Origin: Phototrophicales bacterium
GTDB taxonomy: Bacteria; Chloroflexota; Anaerolineae; Aggregatilineales; Phototrophicaceae
Assembly: GCA_002794515.1 (NCBI GenBank)
Contig: PGTJ01000035.1
Span: 1 to 14,011 of the forward strand
DNA length: 14,011 nucleotides
Reading direction: 5' to 3'
Positions 7,235 through 14,011 of this stretch are shown here, one piece after another (position 1 is the first letter of the stretch; each line of letters begins with the position of its first letter). A program made the translations under genes and the position numbers. The notes under the pieces were generated by a model. The model made no database searches and had not been told where the DNA came from. It saw only the letters and a list, made by a program, of their open reading frames with translations.

Positions 7235-7241
7235 GGAGGGG
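7234..7241 (+). promoter_or_regulatory. Ribosome binding site that fixes the start of the GldF-GldG fusion
   Basis: AGGAGGGG, beginning at the last base of the ABC ATPase stop codon, is the strongest Shine-Dalgarno in the window. It favours the ATG at 7249 over ATGs at 7231 and 7243, which overlap it or lie only 1 base away. Confidence 0.7.
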
Positions 7242-7248
7242 AATGACG

Positions 7249-10200
7249 ATGAAACAAACAATCTCTATGATTCGCAAAGAATTAGATAGTTATTTCAGTT
7301 CGCCGATGGCGCTCATCTTTGTGGGCGTATTTTTGGCGGTGACATTTTTCACCTTTTTTTGGGTGAATAGTTTTTGGTTGCGCGGATTAGCCGATGTGCG
7401 CCCGCTCTTCGCCAATTTGCCTGTGTTGATGATCTTCCTCATCTCGGCATTGACCATGCGCCAATGGAGCGAAGAACAAAGTGATGGCACACTCGAATTG
7501 CTCTTCACCTTGCCCACCACCACCATCCAATTGATTTTGGGCAAATTTTTCGCTGTATTGGTGTTAGTGATGGTGGCATTGGCATTCACATTGGTGTTGC
7601 CCATCACCGTATCGCTGGTCGGTAATCCCGATTGGGGTCCGATTATTGGCGGATATATCGCCTCGCTTTTGCTGGCATCGGTGTATATCGCTATCGGTTT
7701 ATTCGTCTCATCGCGCACAGACAATCAGATTGTGGCGCTCATCATCAGCGCATTGGTGTGTGGCGCATTTCATATCATCGGCACAACACTCATCACCAAT
7801 TTGGTCAGTGGTGATATTGCCAACCTCTTGCGGGCAATCAGCACCAGCGCCCGCTTCGAGAGCATCCAACGTGGGGTGATCGACCTGCGCGATATTGTGT
7901 ATTATCTGGGTCTGACGGTGATCTTTTTGGCGCTGAATGTCATCTCGCTAGAAGGCAAACGCTGGGGCAAAGGCTCACAACTGAGTGGGTATCGGTTGAA
8001 TAGTCGGCTCACAGTGGGGCTGTTGGCGGGGAATTTATTGGCGCTCAGCTTGTTGATTGCCCCTGTTACCTTCGCCCGTGCCGATTTGACCGCCGATAGG
8101 CAATATACGCTATCTGATGTGACGCGCAACCTGCTGGGCAATTTGAATGAGCCATTGCTGGTGCGGGCATATATCAGCGAGCGCAACCATCCGTTATTAG
8201 AACCGCTCATCCCACAATTGGTCGATAGCTTGCAAGAATATGCCGTGCTATCGGATGGTAAAATGACCGTAGAGGTGGTCGACCCCATCACCAATCCGGA
8301 GATCGAGACCGAAGCCAATCAGACATATGGCATCCGCCCCACACCATTACAAATCGCCAGCCGTGCCAGTTCCGAATTGCTGAATGTGTATTTTGACCTG
8401 CTCATCCGATATGGCGACCAAGCCGAAACACTCAACTTTGGGCAACTCATCCAAGTGGAACAAGTGGGCGGTGATGTGCGCGTATCGTTCCGCAATTTAG
8501 AATATGACCTAACCAGCACCATCAAACGGGTTGTATCGGGCTTTCAAAATATCGATGCTGTCCTCGCCTCGTTAGATGAAGGCGCACAAATGACGTTGTA
8601 TTATACCCCGACCACCCTGCCCGATGCGCTCAAAGAAGCACCTGTGACCATCCAAACCGTTGCCGATGACATCACCAGCAAGGCGGGGGGCAAATTCACC
8701 TACGAGGTGGTGAATGTCGAAAACGCGAACATATCACCACGCGAATTGTTCGACCAATATGGCATTCGCCCTATCGCCACCGATTTCTTTGGCACACAGA
8801 ATTATTATCTGCATCTGGTCATCAAGGCGGGTGATAAAGACCCACAAGTCATTTTTCCATCGGGCAATTTTAGCGAAGGCGAAATCCGCACCCAAATCGA
8901 AAGTTCGCTCAAGCGCATCTCCAGTGGCTTTGTGCAGGTGGTCGGCATATGGACACCGCCGAACATCCCACAACAAGATATGTTTGGGCAACAAATCCCG
9001 TCTCTGTCGCAATACACCCTCGTTTCCAGATACCTCTCAGACAATTATGAATTGCAGACGGTCGATTTATCTACGGGTGAAGCGCCGACAGGGATTGATA
9101 TTCTGATTGTGGTCGCGCCACAAAATATGACCGATTATGAGCGATTCGCCATCGACCAATTCCTCATGCGTGGCGGGTCGGTGATGGTCTTAGCCAGCAA
9201 TTATCGCTTGTCGATAGACCCCATGAGCCAAACCCCTCTCATTGAGCCAATACAAGGCACACTGAACGAGCTATTGGCGCATTATGGGGTGACGGTAGAA
9301 GAAGGAGTGGTGTTGGATAAACAAAACCAAGACTTCCCCATCCCCGTGCAACGCAATGTGGGCGGCATCACCGTGCAAGAAATTCGATTACTCGATTACC
9401 CACCATTTGTGGATATTCGGCAGAGTGGCATGTCGCGGGATTTGCCCATCACCAACAACATCCCTGCGGTGATCTTGGCATGGGCATCACCATTGAGCAT
9501 CGGCGAATTGGGCGAAGATGTGACCAGCACCACGTTGATGACCAGCACATCCAACGCGGTGACGACCACCCAAATCACCTTTGAACCAAATCAAAATCTC
9601 GAATATGGCTTTGTGCCAACGGGGAGCGCCCAAAAATACACTTTAGCCGTGGCATTACAAGGGAGCTTTAGCAGTTATTTCAACGACAAACCATCGCCAT
9701 TCGAGTCGGCATTTACCGCCGAACAGGCGAGATTAGCCGAAGCCACACCCGAAGCGGTAGTCTTGCCAGAAAGCACACCATCTGCCGAAGCCACACCCGA
9801 AAGCACCATAGAGGCGACTGCCGAAGCCACACCTGAGGCAACTACCGAGCCGATTCCGACCAATACACCTGCGCCAACGGCGACACCCTTGCCTGTATCG
9901 GCAGTGAGCGAAATTGAACAATCGCCACCCACCGCCCGCCTGATTGTGGTCGGGAGTGCTGAATTCATCAACGATAATCTGCTCCAACTGTTTGAGCAAG
10001 CCGTGCAAGATGCCGCCACCAACAACCTCACACTCATGCAAAACAGTGTGGAATGGTTCACCGAAGATACCGAATTGGCGACCATCCGCGCCCGCGGGGT
10101 GACATCGCGCCTGTTGAATCCATTGACCGATGCCGAAAAAGCCCAATGGGAATTCATCAATTATGCGGTGGCAATTGCAGGTGTGATCGGATTAGGCATC

Positions 10201-10284
10201 GTGTGGCGGTTACGGAAACGCGCCGAACAACCCTTTGAACTACTGACCGAATCCCAAACGGAGGAATCTGATGAACAGAACTAA
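7249..10284 (+). CDS. Fused ABC-2 permease (GldF-like) and GldG-like auxiliary protein
   Basis: This 1011-residue membrane protein has an N-terminal half (about 1-235) that is an ABC-2 permease with about six hydrophobic segments, starting with the usual cytoplasmic ISMIRKELDSYFSSPMA. After a basic link (about 236-253) comes another membrane segment (about 254-273). A large extracytoplasmic part follows (about 274-965) that begins ADLTADRQYTLSD, the hallmark of the GldG/ABC_transp_aux family. A last membrane helix (about 969-988) and a short basic/acidic tail close the chain. In Bacteroidota GldF and GldG are separate proteins working with the GldA ATPase; here they are one chain. Residues about 825-886 form a Thr-Pro-Glu-Ala-rich spacer between the GldG domain and its final part. 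It follows the GldA-type ATPase and overlaps the DUF4340 gene by 14 bases, so the three probably form one envelope complex. No other gliding genes are present, so a gliding role should not be assumed. Confidence 0.88.
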   Translation: MKQTISMIRKELDSYFSSPMALIFVGVFLAVTFFTFFWVNSFWLRGLADVRPLFANLPVLMIFLISALTMRQWSEEQSDGTLELLFTLPTTTIQLILGKFFAVLVLVMVALAFTLVLPITVSLVGNPDWGPIIGGYIASLLLASVYIAIGLFVSSRTDNQIVALIISALVCGAFHIIGTTLITNLVSGDIANLLRAISTSARFESIQRGVIDLRDIVYYLGLTVIFLALNVISLEGKRWGKGSQLSGYRLNSRLTVGLLAGNLLALSLLIAPVTFARADLTADRQYTLSDVTRNLLGNLNEPLLVRAYISERNHPLLEPLIPQLVDSLQEYAVLSDGKMTVEVVDPITNPEIETEANQTYGIRPTPLQIASRASSELLNVYFDLLIRYGDQAETLNFGQLIQVEQVGGDVRVSFRNLEYDLTSTIKRVVSGFQNIDAVLASLDEGAQMTLYYTPTTLPDALKEAPVTIQTVADDITSKAGGKFTYEVVNVENANISPRELFDQYGIRPIATDFFGTQNYYLHLVIKAGDKDPQVIFPSGNFSEGEIRTQIESSLKRISSGFVQVVGIWTPPNIPQQDMFGQQIPSLSQYTLVSRYLSDNYELQTVDLSTGEAPTGIDILIVVAPQNMTDYERFAIDQFLMRGGSVMVLASNYRLSIDPMSQTPLIEPIQGTLNELLAHYGVTVEEGVVLDKQNQDFPIPVQRNVGGITVQEIRLLDYPPFVDIRQSGMSRDLPITNNIPAVILAWASPLSIGELGEDVTSTTLMTSTSNAVTTTQITFEPNQNLEYGFVPTGSAQKYTLAVALQGSFSSYFNDKPSPFESAFTAEQARLAEATPEAVVLPESTPSAEATPESTIEATAEATPEATTEPIPTNTPAPTATPLPVSAVSEIEQSPPTARLIVVGSAEFINDNLLQLFEQAVQDAATNNLTLMQNSVEWFTEDTELATIRARGVTSRLLNPLTDAEKAQWEFINYAVAIAGVIGLGIVWRLRKRAEQPFELLTESQTEESDEQN
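9736..9837 (+). repeat. Degenerate coding repeats (Ala-Glu-Ala-Thr-Pro-Glu)
   Basis: The 18-mer GCCGAAGCCACACCCGAA occurs at 9736-9753 and 9784-9801, and with two changes at 9820-9837. The repeat offsets are 48 and 36 bases, both multiples of 12. It encodes AEATPE units in a Thr/Pro/Glu/Ala-rich spacer reaching to about 9900 (ending TNTPAPTATPLP). This suggests in-frame expansion of an unstructured linker, not a mobile element. Confidence 0.8.
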
Positions 10285-11254
10285 CCTGTTTTTGACTGTT
10301 ATCCTCATCGTACAGGCGATTTTAATCACCATCATCGCCTTGCCAAAGGGTGGTAATGCACAAACAGATGGTGGTGCATTACTGGCAAATTACGACCCGA
10401 ATAGCGTGGAATCCATCACCATTAGCGATTCGACAGGCAAACAAATCCAAGTTGTCAAGACGAATAATGGCTGGGTGTTGGCGAATGCCGATAACTATCC
10501 CGCACAAGCGACTCGTATCGATACAATCTTATCGGCATTGGCAGGATTGAACACATCGCGCCTCGTCTCGGATAACCGCGCCAATCAACGCCGTTTGGGT
10601 GTGGCGGATGATCAATATGAACGCAAAGTCGAGGTTGTTCAGGGTAACCAAACGTATATTGTATATATCGGCACATCAGGCGGGGCGAATGCCACCCACA
10701 CCCGTCTGGATGGTCAAGACCAAGTGTATCTAAATCGTGATATTAGCCCTGCCAGCTTTAGCACCGAATTGACCACATGGTCACAAACCGAATATATTCG
10801 TGTAGATAAAGAGAAAGTGGTCAGCATGACCATCACCAACGCCAACGGCACATTTGAATTCAATAAGGTGGATGGGACATGGCAGATGGTCGGATTAGCC
10901 AGTGGCGAGACATTCAATGAACAAAATTTCACCACCCTATTGGATAAGGTGGTGGCGTTCAATTTACGCAAACCACTCGGAAAAGAGGCATTGCCCGATT
11001 ATGGATTTGATGACCCACTCGCCACAGTGACCTTTGTCGTGCGCGATACGTTGGCAACAGGTGAAAGCGAAGACGACAATAACACGGGTCAGACACTGGA
11101 TATCACGTATGAATTGGTCATCGGGGGGCGTTATGAAGATGGCTTCGCCGTGAAGCTGAATCGCTCAGACTTTTATGTGTTGGCATCATCATTTTATGCC
11201 ACCGATTTCACCGAAAAACAGCGCAACGACTTCATCGTAGCGGTAGGGAATTAA
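10271..11254 (+). CDS. Membrane-anchored DUF4340 protein
   Basis: This 327-residue protein has one N-terminal membrane segment (about 6-24, FLTVILIVQAILITIIALP) and no cleavage motif, so it is probably anchored with its bulk outside. The rest is two DUF4340-like modules. Each begins with a V-x-S-(I/M)-T-I strand, then a W-containing hairpin (NNGWVLAN; DGTWQMVG), then a helix ending LxxLLxxLxx-like (about 47-97 and 180-236). DUF4340 has no assigned biochemical role but is commonly found beside GldA and GldF/GldG-type ABC genes, as here. GGAGG lies 6 bases before the ATG, and the start overlaps the fusion gene's end by 14 bases, so translation is probably coupled. It is the last gene of the cassette, with a hairpin terminator 4 bases after the stop. 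Confidence 0.85.
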   Translation: MNRTNLFLTVILIVQAILITIIALPKGGNAQTDGGALLANYDPNSVESITISDSTGKQIQVVKTNNGWVLANADNYPAQATRIDTILSALAGLNTSRLVSDNRANQRRLGVADDQYERKVEVVQGNQTYIVYIGTSGGANATHTRLDGQDQVYLNRDISPASFSTELTTWSQTEYIRVDKEKVVSMTITNANGTFEFNKVDGTWQMVGLASGETFNEQNFTTLLDKVVAFNLRKPLGKEALPDYGFDDPLATVTFVVRDTLATGESEDDNNTGQTLDITYELVIGGRYEDGFAVKLNRSDFYVLASSFYATDFTEKQRNDFIVAVGN

Positions 11255-11258
11255 TAAT

Positions 11259-11289
11259 AATCGCCAGATGCGTTGTGCATCTGGCGATT
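11259..11289. terminator. 13-bp perfect hairpin between convergent genes
   Basis: AATCGCCAGATGC and its exact complement flank the loop GTTGT. It starts 4 bases after the DUF4340 stop and lies 49 bases beyond the sucD stop on the other strand, so it can end both transcripts. On the plus strand no U-run follows; on the minus strand ATTATTAA follows. A second, AT-only inverted repeat (AAAAAT/ATTTTT) lies at 11298-11314, nearer sucD. Confidence 0.7.
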
Positions 11290-11337
11290 CACATCCTAAA
11301 AATCGATAATTTTTGCCCGCTTCATGTGGGTTGGCGC

Positions 11338-12231
11338 TTATCTTAGCCCAATTTCTTTGAGGGCTTGCAAGACCAATCCGCCGATTTCAGTCGGATTATT
11401 CGCAACTTTTGCGCCCGCTTCGGTCAATGCCTTCATCTTGGCTTGGGCAGTGCCTTTCCCCCGCGAGACAATCGCCCCTGCATGACCCATTTTCTTGCCC
11501 GGAGGGGCGCTCACACCACCGATATAAGCGACAACAGGTTTGGTGATATTGGCTTTGATATACTCCGCCGCTTCTTCTTCTGCCGAACCACCAATTTCGC
11601 CAATCAGCACAATGGCTTGGGTCTCGTCATCTTCTTGGAATGCCTTGAGCGCATCGATAAAACTGGTGCCAGGCACAGGGTCACCACCAATGCCAATGCA
11701 AGTCGTCTGACCAATGCCCTCGGCGGTCAGTTCATATAGGGCTTGATAAGCCAATGTCCCCGAACGGCTGACGATGCCCACGGGTCCACCACCTTTCGAC
11801 ACTTCTGTCGGGGTAAAACCGACATTCGCCCGTCCGGGGCTGAGGATGCCCGCACAATTCGGACCCAATAGGCGGGTATTCGGATACTGATGCTTGAGTG
11901 TGTTATATACACGCGCTTGGTCGTGCGCGGGGATATGCTCGGTCACACACACAATCAAGCCAACACCACCTTCAGCCGCCTCTAAAATCGCATCTGCGGC
12001 GATTGCCGCAGGCACAATGATGAACGACACATCCGCGCCAGTGGCTTTGACGGCATCGGCAACGGTGGCAAAAATGGGGATGCCTTCGACATCTGTCCCC
12101 GCTTTTTTGGGATTCACACCCGCCACGACCTTCGTGCCATAGGCTTTATTTCGCAACCCATAAAATTGTCCTTGCTTGCCCGTCAGACCCTGTACGACCA
12201 CTTTGCTATTTTCTGTGAGCCAAACCGCCAT
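11338..12231 (-). CDS. sucD: Succinyl-CoA synthetase (ADP/GDP-forming), alpha subunit
   Basis: This 297-residue protein is of standard length. The N-terminal CoA-binding Rossmann domain shows GLTGKQG (15-21), GVNPKKAG and GPNCAGILSPG (123-133). The ligase domain has SRSGTLAYQ (155-163), GIGGDPVPGTSF and GEIGGSAEE. The active-site phosphohistidine is His250 in KKMGHAGAI. With SucC it converts succinyl-CoA, phosphate and nucleoside diphosphate to succinate, CoA and nucleoside triphosphate in the TCA cycle. The start ATG is 3 bases after the sucC stop, with AAGGGG in the sucC end as ribosome site. The two subunits are therefore made together, as usual. All key residues appear intact. Confidence 0.97.
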   Translation of the reverse strand: MAVWLTENSKVVVQGLTGKQGQFYGLRNKAYGTKVVAGVNPKKAGTDVEGIPIFATVADAVKATGADVSFIIVPAAIAADAILEAAEGGVGLIVCVTEHIPAHDQARVYNTLKHQYPNTRLLGPNCAGILSPGRANVGFTPTEVSKGGGPVGIVSRSGTLAYQALYELTAEGIGQTTCIGIGGDPVPGTSFIDALKAFQEDDETQAIVLIGEIGGSAEEEAAEYIKANITKPVVAYIGGVSAPPGKKMGHAGAIVSRGKGTAQAKMKALTEAGAKVANNPTEIGGLVLQALKEIGLR

Positions 12232-12234
12232 GAG

Positions 12235-13371
12235 TTATTTCCCCTTCGCAATTTCTACCGCCGTTTGTGCGGCAACCAACATATTCGGCTTCATAATTAA
12301 ACGGTCAGAGGCGTGTTCTTCGATGATTTTACGCCCCTCTTCGGCATTCGTCCCATCGAGTCGGACGATGAGTGGCGCACGCAATTGTACACGCTCCATC
12401 GCTTGGATAATGCCACGCGCTACCTCATCACAACGAGTGATACCACCAAAGATGTTGATGAAGACTGCCTTCACATTTTCGTCATGATTAATCACCGTGA
12501 GGGCATTCGCCATATGGTCTGCTGATGCACCCCCACCAATATCCAAGAAATTGGCGGCTTTGCCACCCACTTGACTGACAATATCCACCGTACTCATGGC
12601 TAAGCCCGCACCATTGGCGATGATGCCCACAGTGCCATCTAACCCAACATATTGTAAGTCTTTTTCTTTCGCCATGCGTTCCCGTTCATCAATCGGTTCA
12701 AGCCCGGTGAAATTCTCCCATTCGGGATGACGATGGGCGGCGGCATCATCGAGGCTGACTTTGGCATCGAGGGCATGAACTTTGCCATCGGGTGTGAGGA
12801 TGAGCGGATTGATCTCGGCGAGTGTGGCATCGCCATTGATGTAACAATCATATAATTTGAGCAAAATATCCACCGCCCCATCGGTGGCTTTTGGATTGAG
12901 CTTGGCATCCAAAACCCACTGGCGGGCGGCATCAGCCGTCAAGCCGACCACGGGGTCGATCCAAATTTTGGCGATGTCTTCATCTGGCACGGATTCGATT
13001 TCGACCCCCCCCTGCGCCGAGAGCATTCCCAGATGTAATTTTTTACTGCGGTCTAGGGTGAACGAGGCATAATATTCTTCGGCGATATCCGATGCGCGTT
13101 CAATCCAAATTTTGCGGACGACATGCCCATTGATGGTCAATTTGAGGATGTTGGTGGCATGAAAACGGACTTCATCGGCATTATTCGCCAATTTTACCCC
13201 ACCTGCCTTGCCACGCCCGCCTGTGAGGACTTGCGCCTTGACCACCACCGGATACCCGACCTTCTCGGCGATGGCGACCGCGTCATCCACATTATCGGTC
13301 ACTTCGCCAGCAGAGACGGGAATACCAAATTTGGCAAAGTATTGCTTCCCTTGATATTCTAATAAATCCAC
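12235..13371 (-). CDS. sucC: Succinyl-CoA synthetase, beta subunit (GTG start)
   Basis: This 378-residue protein starts MDLLEYQGKQYFAKFGIPV, the normal SucC N-terminus, so the GTG at 13369-13371 is the real start. An ATP-grasp domain follows with VVKAQVLTGGRGKAGGV (about 48-64) and the Mg-binding AEINPL. The C-terminal ligase domain shows GAGLAMST, FLDIGGGAS and the NIFGGITRCDEVA loop. It binds the nucleotide and pairs with SucD to make the TCA-cycle succinyl-CoA synthetase; ADP or GDP preference cannot be fixed by eye. The gene carries a run of eight G on its coding strand (13005-13012), in frame, within the conserved QGGVEIE. It is first of the sucCD operon, with a 146-base upstream gap holding a palindrome and the upstream gene's terminator. 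Confidence 0.97.
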   Translation of the reverse strand: MDLLEYQGKQYFAKFGIPVSAGEVTDNVDDAVAIAEKVGYPVVVKAQVLTGGRGKAGGVKLANNADEVRFHATNILKLTINGHVVRKIWIERASDIAEEYYASFTLDRSKKLHLGMLSAQGGVEIESVPDEDIAKIWIDPVVGLTADAARQWVLDAKLNPKATDGAVDILLKLYDCYINGDATLAEINPLILTPDGKVHALDAKVSLDDAAAHRHPEWENFTGLEPIDERERMAKEKDLQYVGLDGTVGIIANGAGLAMSTVDIVSQVGGKAANFLDIGGGASADHMANALTVINHDENVKAVFINIFGGITRCDEVARGIIQAMERVQLRAPLIVRLDGTNAEEGRKIIEEHASDRLIMKPNMLVAAQTAVEIAKGK

Positions 13372-13379
13372 TTGTGCTT

Positions 13380-13385
13380 CTCCTT
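13380..13385 (-). promoter_or_regulatory. Ribosome binding site supporting the sucC GTG start
   Basis: AAGGAG on the minus strand lies 8 bases before the GTG at 13371. There is no in-frame ATG upstream that keeps the conserved N-terminus, so this site decides the start. Confidence 0.75.
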
Positions 13386-13413
13386 AAAAAATTTATCCAC
13401 ACAAAAAACACAC

Positions 13414-13440
13414 CACACAGGCATACCAATATGCTGTGTG
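13414..13440. promoter_or_regulatory. Imperfect palindrome in the sucCD leader
   Basis: CACACAGGCATA, loop CCAA, then TATGCTGTGTG. The arms are complementary over 11 pairs with a single bulged base. It lies 43-69 bases upstream of the sucC start and downstream of the preceding gene's terminator, where a promoter for sucCD is expected. It could be an operator for a dimeric regulator or a leader hairpin. No convincing -35/-10 pair was found around it; TAAGAT (about 13456-13461, minus strand) is a weak -10 candidate. Confidence 0.45.
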
Positions 13441-13482
13441 ATGAGACGTACTTTATCTTACCGCCAAGCCCTAAGATGTGTA

Positions 13483-13511
13483 AGGGCGCAAATGATGCCG
13501 ATTTGCGCCCT
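13483..13511 (-). terminator. 11-bp perfect hairpin after the HEAT-repeat gene
   Basis: AGGGCGCAAAT and its exact complement flank a 7-base loop. The hairpin begins 6 bases past the HEAT gene's stop, separating it from sucCD. The stem is GC-rich but only TTACAC follows on the minus strand, so there is no classical U-tract. Confidence 0.65.
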
Positions 13512-13517
13512 CATGAT

Positions 13518-13943
13518 TTATTTATCCAATGCTTGCAAGGCTTGTTGCGCGGCTTTTTGGATTTCTGGATTGGCATCCACCGCCAATTTTTGGAGCAGGC
13601 TACGGGCAACGCTGGCTCGCAATTCGCCCAGCAACTTCATAATCGCCACCCGTTCTTCGACACTATCCGAGTCGCGCAGGCGGATGAGCAACCCAGGCAC
13701 GGCTGGATCGCCAATTTCTTTGAGCAACAAATAAACGGTACTCACCGCCGAAAACTTTGCCAGATGATGCAAATCATCTGGGGGCAAATTTCGCAATTTC
13801 GTGCGGGCGCTGGCGGGTGTCTCATCGGGTGATTGGAGCATCCCAGTCATCACATGCACCAAGTCGCGCACTTGGCGCATTTTGGTGAAATATTCTTCGG
13901 TGAGATATTTGGGGCGAATAAAATGGGTGTTGGAATCTGCCAT
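13518..13943 (-). CDS. Small HEAT-repeat protein
   Basis: This 141-residue, all-helical, soluble protein has no signal peptide or membrane segment. The C-terminal half (about 77-141) shows two HEAT-type helical repeats: DPAVPGLLIRLRDSDSVEER followed by a helix with a conserved Leu-Gly-Glu-Leu, then ANPEIQKAAQQALQAL. The N-terminal half (about 1-70) is helical and not recognised. HEAT repeats are protein-binding scaffolds, so a partner-binding role is likely, but no specific function can be given. GGAG lies 8 bases before the ATG. The start is 13 bases after the stop of an upstream gene in the same direction, so they are probably co-transcribed, and a hairpin terminator follows. Confidence 0.75.
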   Translation of the reverse strand: MADSNTHFIRPKYLTEEYFTKMRQVRDLVHVMTGMLQSPDETPASARTKLRNLPPDDLHHLAKFSAVSTVYLLLKEIGDPAVPGLLIRLRDSDSVEERVAIMKLLGELRASVARSLLQKLAVDANPEIQKAAQQALQALDK

Positions 13944-13956
13944 AACGAAATCTCCA

Positions 13957-14011
13957 TTAAAGGTTGAGCATGTGACCTTCTAAGCCATGCGCCGCCTCTT
14001 TGAGCGCCTCG
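13957..14011 (-). CDS. C-terminal end of an upstream gene (cut by the right edge)
   Basis: The minus strand reads an open frame from the window edge to TAA at 13957-13959. Its last 17 complete codons read EALKEAAHGLEGHMLNL. The stop is 13 bases before the HEAT gene start, the spacing expected of an operon neighbour. The GLEGHxxxL ending faintly recalls the C-terminus of histidinol dehydrogenase, but 17 residues are far too few to assign a family. Confidence 0.55.
   Translation of the reverse strand, partial: EALKEAAHGLEGHMLNL

Noticed and set aside
7123..7248. Start of the fusion permease at 7123, inside the ABC ATPase gene
   Set aside because: It would give a 111-base overlap and a non-conserved Arg/Pro-rich leader. 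The strong AGGAGGGG at 7234-7241 points to the ATG at 7249.
9736..9837. CRISPR or other non-coding repeat array
   Set aside because: The units are 18 bases, in frame, spaced by multiples of 12, and encode a low-complexity linker inside a long gene.
6320..11254. Gliding motility locus
   Set aside because: Only the ABC part resembles gld genes. No GldB/D/H-N or SprA-type genes are present, and such ABC cassettes occur in non-gliding bacteria.

Overview
The window is a compact bacterial segment with roughly balanced base composition. It has no RNA genes, mobile elements or CRISPR arrays, and no gene-free stretch longer than about 150 bases. Ten protein genes are visible, two of them cut by the window ends. 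The best lineage guess is Chloroflexota, Anaerolineae-like. This is inferred from the Thr-Pro-Glu-Ala/Thr-Pro-rich spacer in an envelope protein, the fused GldF-GldG-type ABC protein followed by a DUF4340 protein, and the general protein style. It is not proven by any marker gene here.

Left part, minus strand (1-3480). Three genes overlap by 4 bases each and form one operon. In transcription order they are a phosphoserine-phosphatase-like HAD protein (2623-3480), a beta-phosphoglucomutase-type HAD hydrolase (1967-2626) and a full-length D-3-phosphoglycerate-dehydrogenase-like protein (378-1970). The order suggests serine biosynthesis, but serC is absent. The dehydrogenase also lacks the catalytic arginine of its family (Phe234 instead) and differs at several substrate-pocket positions. 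This is the most interesting feature of the window. Downstream is the start of a lipoprotein gene that runs off the left edge.

Middle, plus strand (3588-11254). A CtpE-like P-type cation ATPase is transcribed divergently from the serine-like operon. The 107-base gap between them holds a self-complementary ATTATAAT box that could serve as the -10 element in both directions. After a 140-base gap comes a three-gene envelope ABC cassette: a GldA-type ATPase, a fused GldF permease/GldG auxiliary protein, and a membrane-anchored DUF4340 protein. It ends at a 13-bp perfect hairpin.

Right part, minus strand (11338-14011). sucC (GTG start) and sucD encode the two subunits of succinyl-CoA synthetase of the TCA cycle. 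A 27-base imperfect palindrome lies in the sucC leader. Upstream are a small HEAT-repeat protein with its own 11-bp hairpin terminator, and the last 18 codons of another gene.

Three intergenic hairpins follow stop codons, and none has a clear U-tract, which may be a local style of transcription end. Starts were chosen by Shine-Dalgarno spacing and domain boundaries. No database search was possible, so family names rest on recognised motifs.
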